The notes: a model not told the origin generated them from the letters alone. A DNA stretch of 64,000 nucleotides from LMUY01 sp965198565 (GCA_965198565.1 OZ240665.1:434001-498000); one strand, 5' to 3'. Numbered from the stretch's first letter, positions 18,954 through 28,328 are shown. Made by a program: numbers and translations.

Positions 18954-20168
18954 GTGTTCCGTGCATTCCGCGTCCTTCTTCCGGTAGCGGCCATGGCGGG
19001 GCTCGCCGGCTGCATCCCCCCGCCGCAATCACCCCCGGTGACTGGACCGCTGCCCTTTGCCAACCAGCCCCCGCCGCCCCAAGCCAAGATCGGCGCGCTG
19101 CTGCCATTGACCGGGACGGACGCCGCCGTGGGCCACAGCCTGCTGCTCGCCGCCCAACTTGCGCTGCCCCCGGGCGGCCCGCAACTGGACGTGCATGACA
19201 CGGCGAGCAATCCAGGCGGCGCCACCGCCGCCGCTTCCGCCGCCGTGGCCGCGCAGGACACGGTGATCATCGGGCCGCTGACCGCAGGCGAGACCGCCGC
19301 GGCGGCCGCGGTCGCCGGCAACACGCCCCTGCTCGCCTTCACCTCCGACCGGCAGCAGGCCCGCCCGGGCGTCTGGGTGCTTGGCATCACGCCGCAGCAG
19401 CAGGTGGCCCGCCTGGTGGCCTCGCTCGGCAACGCCGGCAAGACCCGCATCGCCGCCGTGCTGCCAAGCAACGCGTTCGGCGACGCCCTGCTCGACGGCC
19501 TCACCCGCGCCGCCGCCGCGGCTGGCGACACCGACCCGCTGGTGCGCCGCTACCCGGACGGCCGGCCGGCGCAGCTCAACGCCGCCTTGCGCGATGTGGC
19601 CGACTACGCCAACCGCCGCGGCGCGGTGGACGACCACCTCCAAGCCGCCCGCCAGAGCAACGACCCGGACGCGCTGGCCCAAGCCAATGCCGCCGCCAAC
19701 CAGCCATTGCCGCCGCCGCCGTTCGACGCGCTGCTGCTCGCCGACAGCGGCGCGACCCTGGCTCAAGCGCTCGCCGCCCTGCCCGGCGATGGCGTCGCCC
19801 CGCCCGACGTGCGGGTGATCGGCCCGGCCACCTGGGCGCGCGAGGCCTCCGCCATCAGCGGGCTGAACGGCACCTGGTATGCGGCGCCTGACCCGTCGGA
19901 GCGCGCCGCCTTCGCCGCCGGGTTCGTGCAACGCAATGGGGTCCCGCCAAGCCCGCTCGCCGACCTGAGCTACGACGCCGCCCGCATCGCGCTGGCCACG
20001 CTCTCGGACCCAACCGCACTCACCCGCCCCGACGGCTTCCACGGCGTCGACGGCCCGCTCGCGCTGCGGCCGGACGGGACGGTGTTGCGCGGCCTGGCGG
20101 TGTTCCAGATCGACGCCGGCAAGCCCCACATCATCGACCCGGCGCCCCACTTGGCGACCGGCAGCTAG
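18954..20168 (+). CDS. Penicillin-binding protein activator-like lipoprotein (LpoA C-terminal/periplasmic-binding fold)
   Basis: A 404-residue lipoprotein. GTG 18954 was chosen because it gives a short signal peptide ending in the lipobox LAGC (Cys20) with a GGAGA-type ribosome site upstream. The mature part starts with a Pro-rich linker and then the binding fold (KIGALLPLTGTDAAVGHSLL, DTVIIGPLTAGE, RIAAVLPSNAFGDALLDGL, ISGLNGTWYAAPDPSERA). In gamma-proteobacteria LpoA activates PBP1A; in alphaproteobacteria the rsmI-adjacent homologue is of presumed envelope function. Outer-membrane anchored, periplasmic. Confidence 0.82.
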   Translation: MFRAFRVLLPVAAMAGLAGCIPPPQSPPVTGPLPFANQPPPPQAKIGALLPLTGTDAAVGHSLLLAAQLALPPGGPQLDVHDTASNPGGATAAASAAVAAQDTVIIGPLTAGETAAAAAVAGNTPLLAFTSDRQQARPGVWVLGITPQQQVARLVASLGNAGKTRIAAVLPSNAFGDALLDGLTRAAAAAGDTDPLVRRYPDGRPAQLNAALRDVADYANRRGAVDDHLQAARQSNDPDALAQANAAANQPLPPPPFDALLLADSGATLAQALAALPGDGVAPPDVRVIGPATWAREASAISGLNGTWYAAPDPSERAAFAAGFVQRNGVPPSPLADLSYDAARIALATLSDPTALTRPDGFHGVDGPLALRPDGTVLRGLAVFQIDAGKPHIIDPAPHLATGS

Positions 20169-20184
20169 AGCACCGGGCCGCGCC

Positions 20185-21603
20185 ATGATGATCGTGGCGG
20201 CCGGCATTGCCGCCCTCCCTCTCGCAGCGGTCGCCATCCTGCTTGCGCTCGGCTGGGTCGGGACGGGGCCGGCGGCCATCCTCGCCGTGGCCTCCCTCGT
20301 GGCCGGGCTCGTCACAGCCCTGCTGCGCGACAACGAGCACGCTCAAATCCTCGTGGCCCTGCGCAGCCTCATCGATGACGGGACGGCGCCAAGAGGCTCG
20401 CCCGCCCGCATCAAGCGCGAGATGGCTCGCCTGCTCCGCCAAATGGGCGAACGGTCCGACACGCTGCTCCAGCGCCTGCTCACCGAGGAGGCGATCATCG
20501 AGTCCCTGCCCGATCCGCTCATCGTACTGGGCGCCGATCGTGCCGTGCTGCGCGCCAACGCGAGCGCCCGGGCCGCCTTCGGCAACGAGCTAGCCTCCGT
20601 CCTGCGCCACCCCGTCCTGCGCGCCGCCATCGAGCGCACCGCGGCCAAAAGCGGCTCCGAGGCGGCCGACCTGCAGCTCTCCATCCCCGTCATCCGCGAG
20701 GTGCACGCCACGGTGGTGCGGTTGACCGAGGGCCGGGTCGCCGCCGTGCTGTCCGACCGGACCCGGGAGCGCGCGCTCGAGCGGATGCGGGCCGATTTCG
20801 TCGCCAATGCCAGCCATGAGCTGCGCACCCCCCTGGCCAGCCTCACTGGCTTCATCGACACGCTGCGCGGCCCCGCCGCCGACGACCCGCCGGCGCAGGC
20901 GCGCTTCCTGCAGATCATGGCCGAGCAGGCCGCGCGCATGAACCGCCTGATCGACGACCTGCTCAGCCTCTCGCGCATCGAACTCACCGAGCACCGCCCG
21001 CCGACCGACCCCGTCATCCTGCAGGAGTTGATCCGCTGGACCGCCGCCGCCTTCGAACCCCGGGTCACCAGCCGCGGCATCCAGCTCGAGCTGGTCACGC
21101 CCGAGGACCTGCCGCCGGTGATCGGCGACGAGGACCAATTGGGCCAGGTGGTGCAAAACCTGATGGACAACGCACTGAAATATGGCCGCGAGGGCGGCAG
21201 CGTCCGCGTCATTGCCGGGCGGGCGGAGAGCGGCGACACCCGCTGGCCCAACCGGCCCGGCGTCACCGTTGCGGTGGCCGATGACGGCGGCGGCATTCCG
21301 CGCGAGCACATCCCGCGGCTGACGGAGCGGTTCTACCGCGTGGACAAGGGCCGCTCGCGGGCGGTTGGCGGCACGGGGCTGGGGCTGGCGATCGTGAAGC
21401 ACATCGTCAACCGCCACCGCGGCCAACTGGCCATCGACAGCCGCGAAGGCGAGGGCGCCACGTTCACGGTATGGCTGCCGGCGTTGATGGAGGCAGCTTC
21501 CCCAAGCCCTCATCCAACCCTCTCCCAGAGGGAGAGGGCTCCAAGGGATCAAGCGGCGGCTCTGCTTCCTGCTCCCTCTCCCAATGGGAGAGGGCCGGGG
21601 TGA
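20185..21603 (+). CDS. phoR: PhoR-type sensor histidine kinase with repeat-encoded C-terminus
   Basis: Two N-terminal membrane helices (about residues 1-48), a PAS-like region (about 105-195), then HisKA with His211 in FVANASHELRTPL. HATPase_c follows with NLMDNALKYG (N box), VADDGGGIP (G1) and GGTGLGLAIVKHI (G2). This architecture is that of PhoR, the phosphate-starvation kinase; no phoB or pst genes are in the window, so the signal is inferred. The last ~38 residues (from EAASPSPHP) are translated from a palindromic repeat and overlap the convergent ABC ATPase gene by 140 bp. Confidence 0.82.
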   Translation: MMIVAAGIAALPLAAVAILLALGWVGTGPAAILAVASLVAGLVTALLRDNEHAQILVALRSLIDDGTAPRGSPARIKREMARLLRQMGERSDTLLQRLLTEEAIIESLPDPLIVLGADRAVLRANASARAAFGNELASVLRHPVLRAAIERTAAKSGSEAADLQLSIPVIREVHATVVRLTEGRVAAVLSDRTRERALERMRADFVANASHELRTPLASLTGFIDTLRGPAADDPPAQARFLQIMAEQAARMNRLIDDLLSLSRIELTEHRPPTDPVILQELIRWTAAAFEPRVTSRGIQLELVTPEDLPPVIGDEDQLGQVVQNLMDNALKYGREGGSVRVIAGRAESGDTRWPNRPGVTVAVADDGGGIPREHIPRLTERFYRVDKGRSRAVGGTGLGLAIVKHIVNRHRGQLAIDSREGEGATFTVWLPALMEAASPSPHPTLSQRERAPRDQAAALLPAPSPNGRGPG

Positions 21604-23164
21604 GGGGCGCGGGCAGCGCCGCGGCCGCCATCAGCGCCCGGGTGTAGCTCTCCCGCGGCGCGGCAAACACCGCGCCGGCCTCGCCTTGCTCCACGATCCG
21701 GCCCGCGCGCAGCACGACGATGCGATGCGCCAAGGCACGCACCACCGCCAGGTCGTGGCTGATGAACAGGTAGGCCAGGCCATGCCGATGCTGCAGGTCC
21801 CGCAGCAGCGCCACGATCTGCGCCTGCACCGAGCGGTCCAGCGCTGAGGTGGGCTCGTCCAGCACCAGCAGGCGAGGCTGCAGCACCAGCGCCCGCGCAA
21901 TGGCGATGCGCTGCCGCTGCCCGCCGCTGAACTCGTGCGGGTAGCGGCGGCCCGCGTCCTCCGGCAGGCCCACCTCCGCCAGCGCCCGCGCCACCCGCGC
22001 CTCGCGTTCGGCACGGGACAGCCGCTCATGCACCTGCAGCCCCTCCGCCACCAGCCCGGTGACCGTCATGCGCGGCGAGAGCGCGCCATACGGGTCCTGG
22101 AACACGATCTGCATATCCGCCCGGCGCTGCCGCAGCGCCTTGGCGGAGAGCGCGCCCAAGTCCTGCCCGGCGAACACCACCCGCCCCGCTGCCGGGGTCA
22201 GCCGCAACACCGCCAGGCCGAGCGTGGACTTGCCCGAGCCGCTCTCCCCCACCAGCCCCACCGTCTCACCCTCGCGCACGGACAGGGACACGCCATCCAG
22301 CGCCACCAGGCTCGGCCTGGCCGCGCGGAACAGCCCGCGCCGGCCGCTGAACACCACCCGAATCTCGCGCGCCTCGAGCAGCACGGGCGCGTTCGGCGGC
22401 AGCGGGTTGGGCCGCCCGGAGGGTTCCGACGCCACCAGCATGCGCGTGTAGGGATGCTGCGGGTTGCGGAACACGCCCGCCCCTTGCTCGACGACCCGCC
22501 CGTCCTTCATCACGCAGACCCGGTCGGCATAGCGCCGCACCACGCCCAGGTCGTGGCTGATCAGCATCAGCGCCAAGCCGCGCCGCGCCTTCTGCTCGGC
22601 CAGCAGGTCCAGGATTTGCGCCTGGATGGTCACATCGAGCGCGGTGGTCGGCTCGTCGGCGATGAGCAGCGCCGGGTCGTTGGCCAGCGCCATGGCGATC
22701 ATCACGCGCTGGCGCTGGCCGCCGGAAAGCTGGTGCGGCAGCGCGTCCAGCCGGCCGGCTGCGTCGGGGAAGCCGCAGGAGTCGAGCAGCTTGACGACCG
22801 CCTCCCGGCTGGCCCGGCGGCCATGCAGCGCCATCGCCTCGCCCACCTGCCGGCCGATCCGGTGCAGCGGGTTGAGGCTGGTCATCGGCTCCTGGAACAC
22901 CATCCCCGCGACCCGGCCGCGCATGTCCTGCAGCCGTTCGGGGGCCGCCTGCAGCATGTCCGTCCCGTCCAGCACCACCCGCCCGTTTGCGGCAGCGCCG
23001 GGGGGCAGCAGGCGCAGGATGGAGAGCGCGGTGAGCGACTTGCCCGAGCCGCTTTCGCCCACCACCGCCACCGTCTCGCCCCGGTCGACTGCGAACGAGA
23101 CGTCGTCCACCACGGCCGCCGCGCCGAAGCGGACGCTCAGGTGGTCGATCTCGAGCAGGCTCAT
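21464..23164 (-). CDS. yejF: Peptide ABC transporter ATPase with two nucleotide-binding domains (YejF-type)
   Basis: 566 residues with two complete ATPase domains: Walker A GESGSGKSL and GESGSGKST, signature LSGGQRQRV and FSGGQRQRI, Walker B LLIADEPTT and LLVLDEPTS. It energises the permeases encoded just upstream (yejE, 10 bp away). YejABEF importers take up peptides and microcin C. The last ~45 residues (from PLTPALSHWER) come from the palindromic repeat shared, on the opposite strand, with phoR. Confidence 0.92.
   Translation of the reverse strand: MSLLEIDHLSVRFGAAAVVDDVSFAVDRGETVAVVGESGSGKSLTALSILRLLPPGAAANGRVVLDGTDMLQAAPERLQDMRGRVAGMVFQEPMTSLNPLHRIGRQVGEAMALHGRRASREAVVKLLDSCGFPDAAGRLDALPHQLSGGQRQRVMIAMALANDPALLIADEPTTALDVTIQAQILDLLAEQKARRGLALMLISHDLGVVRRYADRVCVMKDGRVVEQGAGVFRNPQHPYTRMLVASEPSGRPNPLPPNAPVLLEAREIRVVFSGRRGLFRAARPSLVALDGVSLSVREGETVGLVGESGSGKSTLGLAVLRLTPAAGRVVFAGQDLGALSAKALRQRRADMQIVFQDPYGALSPRMTVTGLVAEGLQVHERLSRAEREARVARALAEVGLPEDAGRRYPHEFSGGQRQRIAIARALVLQPRLLVLDEPTSALDRSVQAQIVALLRDLQHRHGLAYLFISHDLAVVRALAHRIVVLRAGRIVEQGEAGAVFAAPRESYTRALMAAAALPAPLTPALSHWEREQEAEPPLDPLEPSPSGRGLDEGLGKLPPSTPAAIP
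21507..21606. repeat. Paired palindromic REP-like element, copy 2
   Basis: Arm one, CCCTCATCCAACCCTCTCCC at 21507 followed by AGAGGGAGAGGG, and arm two, CCCTCTCCCAATGGGAGAGGG at 21574-21594 with flanking GGGGTGAGGGG, are inverted to each other. The element lies between phoR and yejF and is translated on both strands. Confidence 0.88.
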
Positions 23165-23174
23165 TGGGCCAGGC

Positions 23175-24197
23175 TCATTTGGGCAGCCGGCGTGGGTCGA
23201 ACGCGTCGCGCACGGCCTCGCCGATGAAGATCAGCAGCACCAGGATGCCGCCGAGCACGAAGAACGCGGTCATCCCGAGCCAGGGCGCCTGCAAGTTGTT
23301 CTTGCCCTGGTTGACCAGCTCCCCCAGCGAGGGCGAGCCCGGCGGCAGGCCGAAGCCGAGGAAATCCAGGCTCGCCAGCACCGTCACCGAGCCCGACAGG
23401 ATGAACGGCAGGAAGGTGAGCGTCGCCACCAGCGCGTTGGGCAGGATGTGGCGTGCCATGATCATGCCGTCCGCCACGCCGAGCGCGCGCGCTGCCCGCA
23501 CGTAGTCCAGGTTGCGGCCGCGTAGGAACTCGGCCCGCACCACGCCCACCAGGCCCATCCAGGAAAACGCCAGCAGGAAGATCAGCAGCACCCAGAACGT
23601 GGGCGTGATCACGGAGGCGAGGATGATCAGCATGAACAATTGCGGCATGCCGGACCAGATTTCGATGAAGCGCTGGAACAGCAGGTCGGTGAGCCCGCCA
23701 TAGAAGCCCTGCACCGCGCCGGCCGCAATGCCGACCAGGCTCGAGACGATGGTCAGCGTGAAGCCGAACAGCACCGAGATACGGAACCCGTAGATGACGC
23801 GGGCCAGCACGTCGCGCGACTGGTCGTCGGTGCCGAGCAGGTTGCGCCAGGAGGGCGACGTCGGCGGCGAGGTCGGCAGGCCTTTGACGATGGTGTCGAA
23901 CGAGAACGGGATGGCGGGCCAGATCATCCAGCCATGGGCGCGGATAGCGCTGACCAGGTCCGGGTCGGTGTAGTCGGCCGCGATGGGCAGCAGGTTGGGG
24001 CTGAACGCGTCCTCGCTGTAGTCGTGCAGCACGGGGCTGTACCATCGATTGTCGAAGCGGATCAGCAGCGGCTTGTCGTTGGCGACGAACTCGGCCCCGG
24101 CGCAGATGATGAACAGGGTTAGGAATATCCAAAGCGAGTAGTAGCCGCGGCGGTGCGAGCGGAAGATGGCCAGGCGGCGTTGGTTGAGGGGGGTCAT
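23175..24197 (-). CDS. yejE: Peptide ABC transporter permease (YejE-type)
   Basis: 340 residues with an N-terminal membrane helix, a long periplasmic segment (LIRFDNRWYSPVLHDYSED) and the binding-protein-dependent permease core. The EAA-like loop ARALGVADGMIMARHILPNA contacts the ATPase. The LGTDDQSRDVLARVIYGFR segment is typical of DppC/YejE. It follows yejB after a ~110-bp gap filled by a palindromic repeat. Confidence 0.93.
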   Translation of the reverse strand: MTPLNQRRLAIFRSHRRGYYSLWIFLTLFIICAGAEFVANDKPLLIRFDNRWYSPVLHDYSEDAFSPNLLPIAADYTDPDLVSAIRAHGWMIWPAIPFSFDTIVKGLPTSPPTSPSWRNLLGTDDQSRDVLARVIYGFRISVLFGFTLTIVSSLVGIAAGAVQGFYGGLTDLLFQRFIEIWSGMPQLFMLIILASVITPTFWVLLIFLLAFSWMGLVGVVRAEFLRGRNLDYVRAARALGVADGMIMARHILPNALVATLTFLPFILSGSVTVLASLDFLGFGLPPGSPSLGELVNQGKNNLQAPWLGMTAFFVLGGILVLLIFIGEAVRDAFDPRRLPK

Positions 24198-24207
24198 GCG
24201 GCGCGCC

Positions 24208-24292
24208 CCCTCACCCCGACCCTCTCCCAGAGGGAGAGGGAGCAGAAGAGGGAAAAAAGCCCTCTCCCTCTGGGAGAGGGTTGGGTGAGGGT
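24208..24292. repeat. Paired palindromic REP-like element, copy 3
   Basis: The cleanest copy: CCCTCACCCCGACCCTCTCC plus AGAGGGAGAGGG, a short AGCAGAAGAGGGAAAAAAG linker, then the inverted arm CCCTCTCCCTCTGGGAGAGGG with TTGGGTGAGGG. It sits between yejB and yejE and could modulate expression or mRNA stability within the operon. Confidence 0.9.
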
Positions 24293-24305
24293 GGCCAGCC
24301 GCACC

Positions 24306-25385
24306 TCACCCACGCCGCTCGAAATCAATCCGCGGGTCCACCACCGTGTACATTAGATCTCCCACGATCTGCAGCACCAGCCCCACCAGGGTGAACATAT
24401 ACAGCGTGCCGAACATCACCGGGTAGTCCCGCCGGATCGCCGCATCGAACCCGAGCAGTCCCAATCCATCGAGCGAGAACACGATCTCCACCAGGAGCGC
24501 CGACGAAAATAGAATGCCGATGAACGCCGCGGGAAAGCCCGCCACGATGAGCAGCATCGCGTTGCGGAACACGTGCCCATACAGCACGCGCTGCTCCCCC
24601 GCGCCTTTCGCCCGCGCGGTCAGCACATACTGCTTGCCAATCTCGTCGAGGAAGCAGTTCTTGGTCAGGATCGTCAGGCTTGCAAACCCGCCCGCCACCA
24701 GGGCCACCGTCGGCAGCACCATGTGCCAGGCGTAGTCCCCCAGGCGCTGCCACCAGGGCCAAGCGCTGCTGCCCTCGCTGGTCAGCCCCCGCAGCGGGAA
24801 CCAGTTCACGAAGGACCCGCCGGCGAACAGCACCACCAGCAAGATGGCGAACAAGAAGCCCGGAATGGCATACCCCACCAGAACCGCCGTGCTGGTCGCC
24901 ACGTCGAACCGCGTGCCGTCCCGCACCGCCTTGGCGATGCCGAGCGGGATTGACACCAGGTAGATCAGCAAGGTCGACCACAGCCCGATCGAGATGCTCA
25001 CCGGCAGCCGCTGCAGCACCAACGTCATCACGCTCTGGCCGCGGAAGAAGGATTGTCCGAAGTCGAACCGCAGGTAGGACCCGACCATCTCGAAATACCG
25101 GGTCAGCGGCGGCTTGTCGAAGCCGAACATGTGGCGGATTTGCGCGACCGTCTGCGGATCGAGCCCGCGCCGGCCGCGATACTGCCCCGAATCGTTGCCG
25201 GACGACAGAAGCTCAGACCCACCCCCGGTGATGCGGCTCGTGCTCTGCGTCTGGGAGCGCAAATCCGACAGCATCTGCTCCACCGGGCCGCCCGGCGCCG
25301 CCTGCACGATGGCGAAGTTGATGGTGATGATGCCGAACAGCGTCGGGATCACCAGCAACAGCCGCCGCAGGATGTAGCGCCCCAT
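24306..25385 (-). CDS. yejB: Peptide ABC transporter permease (YejB-type)
   Basis: 359 residues. The ATG at 25385 overlaps the yejA stop (TGATG) and gives the expected N-terminus MGRYILRRLLLVIPTLFGII with the first membrane helix. YejB-specific long insertion (SDLRSQTQSTSRITGGG ... QYRGRRGLDPQ) is present, then the permease core with the EAA loop (VLTARAKGAGEQRVLYGHVF). Forms the channel with YejE. Confidence 0.94.
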   Translation of the reverse strand: MGRYILRRLLLVIPTLFGIITINFAIVQAAPGGPVEQMLSDLRSQTQSTSRITGGGSELLSSGNDSGQYRGRRGLDPQTVAQIRHMFGFDKPPLTRYFEMVGSYLRFDFGQSFFRGQSVMTLVLQRLPVSISIGLWSTLLIYLVSIPLGIAKAVRDGTRFDVATSTAVLVGYAIPGFLFAILLVVLFAGGSFVNWFPLRGLTSEGSSAWPWWQRLGDYAWHMVLPTVALVAGGFASLTILTKNCFLDEIGKQYVLTARAKGAGEQRVLYGHVFRNAMLLIVAGFPAAFIGILFSSALLVEIVFSLDGLGLLGFDAAIRRDYPVMFGTLYMFTLVGLVLQIVGDLMYTVVDPRIDFERRG

Positions 25386-27193
25386 CAGTGCGGCCGGGCG
25401 GCGTCCGTGGCGGCAGCCAGGGTCGGGTCGATCCACCAAGAGGGGAAAAACAGCCCGGTGCGCACCGGCTGGGTCGGATGGCCGAACCGGTTCCAATAGG
25501 CCACCCAGACTTCCTGCAGATGCCACATCGGCACCATGTACCAGTTCCACAGCAGCACCCGGTCCAGCGCGTGCGAGGCGGTCAGCAAGTCGTCGTGGGA
25601 CTTCGCCCCCACCAGGTCGGCCACCAGCGCGTCCACCACCGGGTTGCACACGCCGGCATAGTTCTCCGTACCGGGCTGATTGGCGCTTTGGCACGTCCAG
25701 TAATCGACCTGCTCGTTGCCGAGCGACTCGCTCTCCCCCACCACCACGTCCGCCATGTCGAAGTCCAGATCGTCCATGCGTTTCTGGAACTGCGCGGCGT
25801 CCACCGTGCGCACCCGCGCGTCGATTCCCAAGCGACCGAGCCATTGCGCATAGGGCAGGCCTACGCGTTCGAACGCCGGGTCGCTCAGCAGGATCTCGAA
25901 GCTCATCTGCTGGCCTTGCGCGTTGACCAGCTTGCGATCCTTCACCGTCCAGCCGGCCTGCTTCAACAGGTCATAGGCGTGAACCAGGCCCTCGCGGTTG
26001 TTGCCCGAGCCATCCGTCGCCGGCAGGGTGAACGGCTGGGTGAACAGCTCGGCCGGCAGCTTGCTGCGGAACGGCTCGAGCAGCGCCAGTTCCGCCCCTT
26101 GCGGCACCCCGGAGGACGCGAACACGCTGTTGCTGAAATAGCTGTCGGTGCGGGTGTAGAGCCCATAGAACAGCGTCTTGTTCATCCACTGGAAGTCGAA
26201 CAGTTGCACCATTGCCTGCCGCACCCGCGGGTCCTGGAACATGGGCCGGCGCGCGTTCATGGCGAAGGCCTGCATGCCGGTGGGAAGCTGGTCGGGCAGC
26301 GCCTCCTTCTTCACCAACCCGCTTTGCACCGCGGGGAAGTCATAACCCGTGGCCCAGTTCTTCGAGTTGTTCTCGCGCCGGAAGTCGATCTGCCCGGCCT
26401 TGAACGCCTCGAAGGCCACGGTGGGGTCACGGAAATACTCGTAGCGCAGGGTGTCGAAATTGTACAAGCCACGGGCCGTCGGCAGATTGGCCGCCCACCA
26501 ATTCGGCACGTGCTGATACACGATCGTGCGGCCGAAATCGACATGGGATATTTGGTAGGGCCCGCTCCCGACCGGCGGATCCTGCAGCGGCGCGGTGAAG
26601 TCGCGGCCTTTCCACCAATGCTCCGGCAGCACCGGGATCTCGCTCAGGATTTGCGGCAGTTCATGGTTGTCCGCCGTCTTGAAGTGGAACACCACGGTGT
26701 GCGCATCCGTCGCCACCGCCTCCGACACGTCCGCCCAGTAGGTGCGATAGTTCGGCCGCCCCTGGTCCCGCAGCGTGTTGAACGACCACACGACGTCCGA
26801 CGCCAGAACCGGGGTGCCGTCGCTGAACCGTGCTTCCGGCCGCAGCACATACGTGACCGAAAGATGGTCCGCCGCCACGTCCACGCTCTGCGCCAACTCG
26901 GCATAGGCGGTGGCTGCCTCGCCCGGATTGGCCACCATCAGCGTGTCCCAGACCTGCCCGATGCCCGCCGCGGGCGATCCGCGCACGATGAACGGGTTGA
27001 GGCTGTCGAAGCTGCCCACGGCGGCCAGCGCCACGCTGCCGCCCTTCGGTGCGTCCGGGTTCGCCGCCGGGAAGTGGCTGAAATCCTGCGGCAGCGCCAC
27101 GCCGTTGCTGAGCGACAGCGCGTAGGTCGGCTCCGCCCGCACCGGCGCCGCCGCCAGCAGCAGAACCAGCAGGCACAGGATAGCGCGCATCAT
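25385..27193 (-). CDS. yejA: Periplasmic oligopeptide-binding protein (YejA-type)
   Basis: About 602 residues. The ATG at 27193 overlaps the hisN stop (ATGA) and gives a signal peptide ending in APVRA. The family-5 solute-binding fold shows HFPAANPDAPKGG near the N-terminus, FSDGTPVLASDVVWSF and GSGPYQI in the middle and a CNPVVDALV segment late. It delivers peptides to YejBEF. Full length, no lesions. Confidence 0.94.
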   Translation of the reverse strand: MMRAILCLLVLLLAAAPVRAEPTYALSLSNGVALPQDFSHFPAANPDAPKGGSVALAAVGSFDSLNPFIVRGSPAAGIGQVWDTLMVANPGEAATAYAELAQSVDVAADHLSVTYVLRPEARFSDGTPVLASDVVWSFNTLRDQGRPNYRTYWADVSEAVATDAHTVVFHFKTADNHELPQILSEIPVLPEHWWKGRDFTAPLQDPPVGSGPYQISHVDFGRTIVYQHVPNWWAANLPTARGLYNFDTLRYEYFRDPTVAFEAFKAGQIDFRRENNSKNWATGYDFPAVQSGLVKKEALPDQLPTGMQAFAMNARRPMFQDPRVRQAMVQLFDFQWMNKTLFYGLYTRTDSYFSNSVFASSGVPQGAELALLEPFRSKLPAELFTQPFTLPATDGSGNNREGLVHAYDLLKQAGWTVKDRKLVNAQGQQMSFEILLSDPAFERVGLPYAQWLGRLGIDARVRTVDAAQFQKRMDDLDFDMADVVVGESESLGNEQVDYWTCQSANQPGTENYAGVCNPVVDALVADLVGAKSHDDLLTASHALDRVLLWNWYMVPMWHLQEVWVAYWNRFGHPTQPVRTGLFFPSWWIDPTLAAATDAARPH

Positions 27194-27885
27194 TTCCCCA
27201 AACGCTCCACCGCGAAGGGCAGCAGCGCCGGGTCGCCGACCGCCAGCACCGTGCCATCGCCATCCGGGCGCAACCGGTCGCCGCGCCAGTCCGTGATGCA
27301 GCCGCCCGCGCCCTCGATCACCGGAACCAATGCCGCCCAATCCCATAGCTTCATGGTGGCTTCGGCTATCACATCGATCTGCCCCAAGGCCAGCAGCCCA
27401 TAGGCATAGCAATCACCGCCCCAGGTCACCCGGCGCGCGCCGGCGGCCAGATGCTGCCAGCGGGGCGTTTGCTCCGGGCCGAAGATGGCGGGCGAGGTGC
27501 AGCTCAGCTCCGCCTCGGCCAGCGTGGCGCAGGGACGGCAGCCGGCTTTGCCCGCCCATGGGCCGCTGAACTGCGTCTCCTGCCCGGCCACACCGAGCCA
27601 GCGCTCCCCCGTGACCGGCTGATCGATCAGTCCTAGAATGGGCGTCTGTTCGTCCAGCAGGGCCACGAGCGTGCCGAAGCTCGGCCTGCCGGTCAGGAAC
27701 GCCCGCGTGCCATCGATCGGGTCGATCACCCAGCGGAAGCGCGCGCCGGCCCGGTCCTCGCCGGCCTCCTCGCCGAGAATGGAATGGCTGGGACAGTGCG
27801 CTTCGAGGACAGTTCGCATCGCCAGTTCGGCAGCCCGATCAGCCAAGGTTACCGGGCTGTCATCGTCCTTGCTCTCCGCCGCCAA
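27190..27885 (-). CDS. hisN: Histidinol-phosphatase, inositol-monophosphatase family
   Basis: Mg-dependent phosphatase. ILGEEAGE, WVIDPIDGTRAF and LKLWDWAALVPVIEGAGG-type motifs (here KLWDWAALVPVIEGAGG) are the metal and substrate sites. HisN of alphaproteobacteria converts L-histidinol phosphate to histidinol. Family-like coding extends upstream of the TTG at 27885 (ALIAAAHAAADAAGAAIRPW, to about 27965) but no ATG/GTG/TTG is in frame there, so the true start is uncertain. Overlaps yejA by 4 bp. Confidence 0.82.
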   Translation of the reverse strand: MAAESKDDDSPVTLADRAAELAMRTVLEAHCPSHSILGEEAGEDRAGARFRWVIDPIDGTRAFLTGRPSFGTLVALLDEQTPILGLIDQPVTGERWLGVAGQETQFSGPWAGKAGCRPCATLAEAELSCTSPAIFGPEQTPRWQHLAAGARRVTWGGDCYAYGLLALGQIDVIAEATMKLWDWAALVPVIEGAGGCITDWRGDRLRPDGDGTVLAVGDPALLPFAVERLGK

Positions 27886-27965
27886 TCCGGCACGAAACCA
27901 GGGCCGGATGGCCGCCCCAGCCGCGTCCGCCGCCGCATGGGCCGCGGCGATGAGCGCCGGCCACT

Positions 27966-28229
27966 CTATCGCGAGAACGTCGGCTGCGGGTTGGGCTGGC
28001 TTTGCGACCCGGCGGTCGGCGGCAGCACATGCGCCTCAGGCGGCTGCTGCGACATGTCGGTCTGCTGCTGGGTCTGGTTCTGGTTCATCGACGGCTGGTT
28101 GTTCTGCTGGCCTGCCACGACGCCCGACCCCTGCGCGCTCGGCCCCACCGAGGTCTGCGCCCGCGCCGCAAACCCACCCGACACCAGCAGCAAACCCGCA
28201 GCCGCCGCCACCATTCCGCTCCGAACCAT
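27966..28229 (-). CDS. Small secreted Gln/Asn-rich protein, unknown function
   Basis: 87 residues. N-terminal signal peptide MVRSGMVAAAAGLLLVSGGF with likely cleavage after AARA. The mature ~63 residues are rich in Gln, Asn, Pro and Ser (QQNNQPSMNQNQTQQQ) and probably disordered. The stop overlaps the upstream coding extension of hisN. Divergent from kdsB. I do not recognise a family; low-complexity coding makes it moderately uncertain. Confidence 0.5.
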   Translation of the reverse strand: MVRSGMVAAAAGLLLVSGGFAARAQTSVGPSAQGSGVVAGQQNNQPSMNQNQTQQQTDMSQQPPEAHVLPPTAGSQSQPNPQPTFSR

Positions 28230-28328
28230 ACTGCCCGCGCTCCACCCTGTTTGCGCGGCGCCACTTGCAAACCTAAGCTCCGCCGCGCCGCTTGCCAACA
28301 CGTCCCCTGCAGCCGAGTTCCGACCCAC

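Noticed and set aside
19029..20333. 434-codon open frame opposite the lipoprotein gene
   Set aside because: Antisense shadow of a high-GC gene; no domains, while the + strand frame has a lipobox and the expected binding fold.
20185..21603. phoBR/pst operon
   Set aside because: No response regulator or phosphate transporter genes follow; the next gene is convergent. The PhoR name rests on architecture only.
25388..27403. 671-codon + strand frame opposite yejA
   Set aside because: Antisense shadow; His/Arg/Val-rich composition and no motifs, while the minus frame is a clear binding protein.
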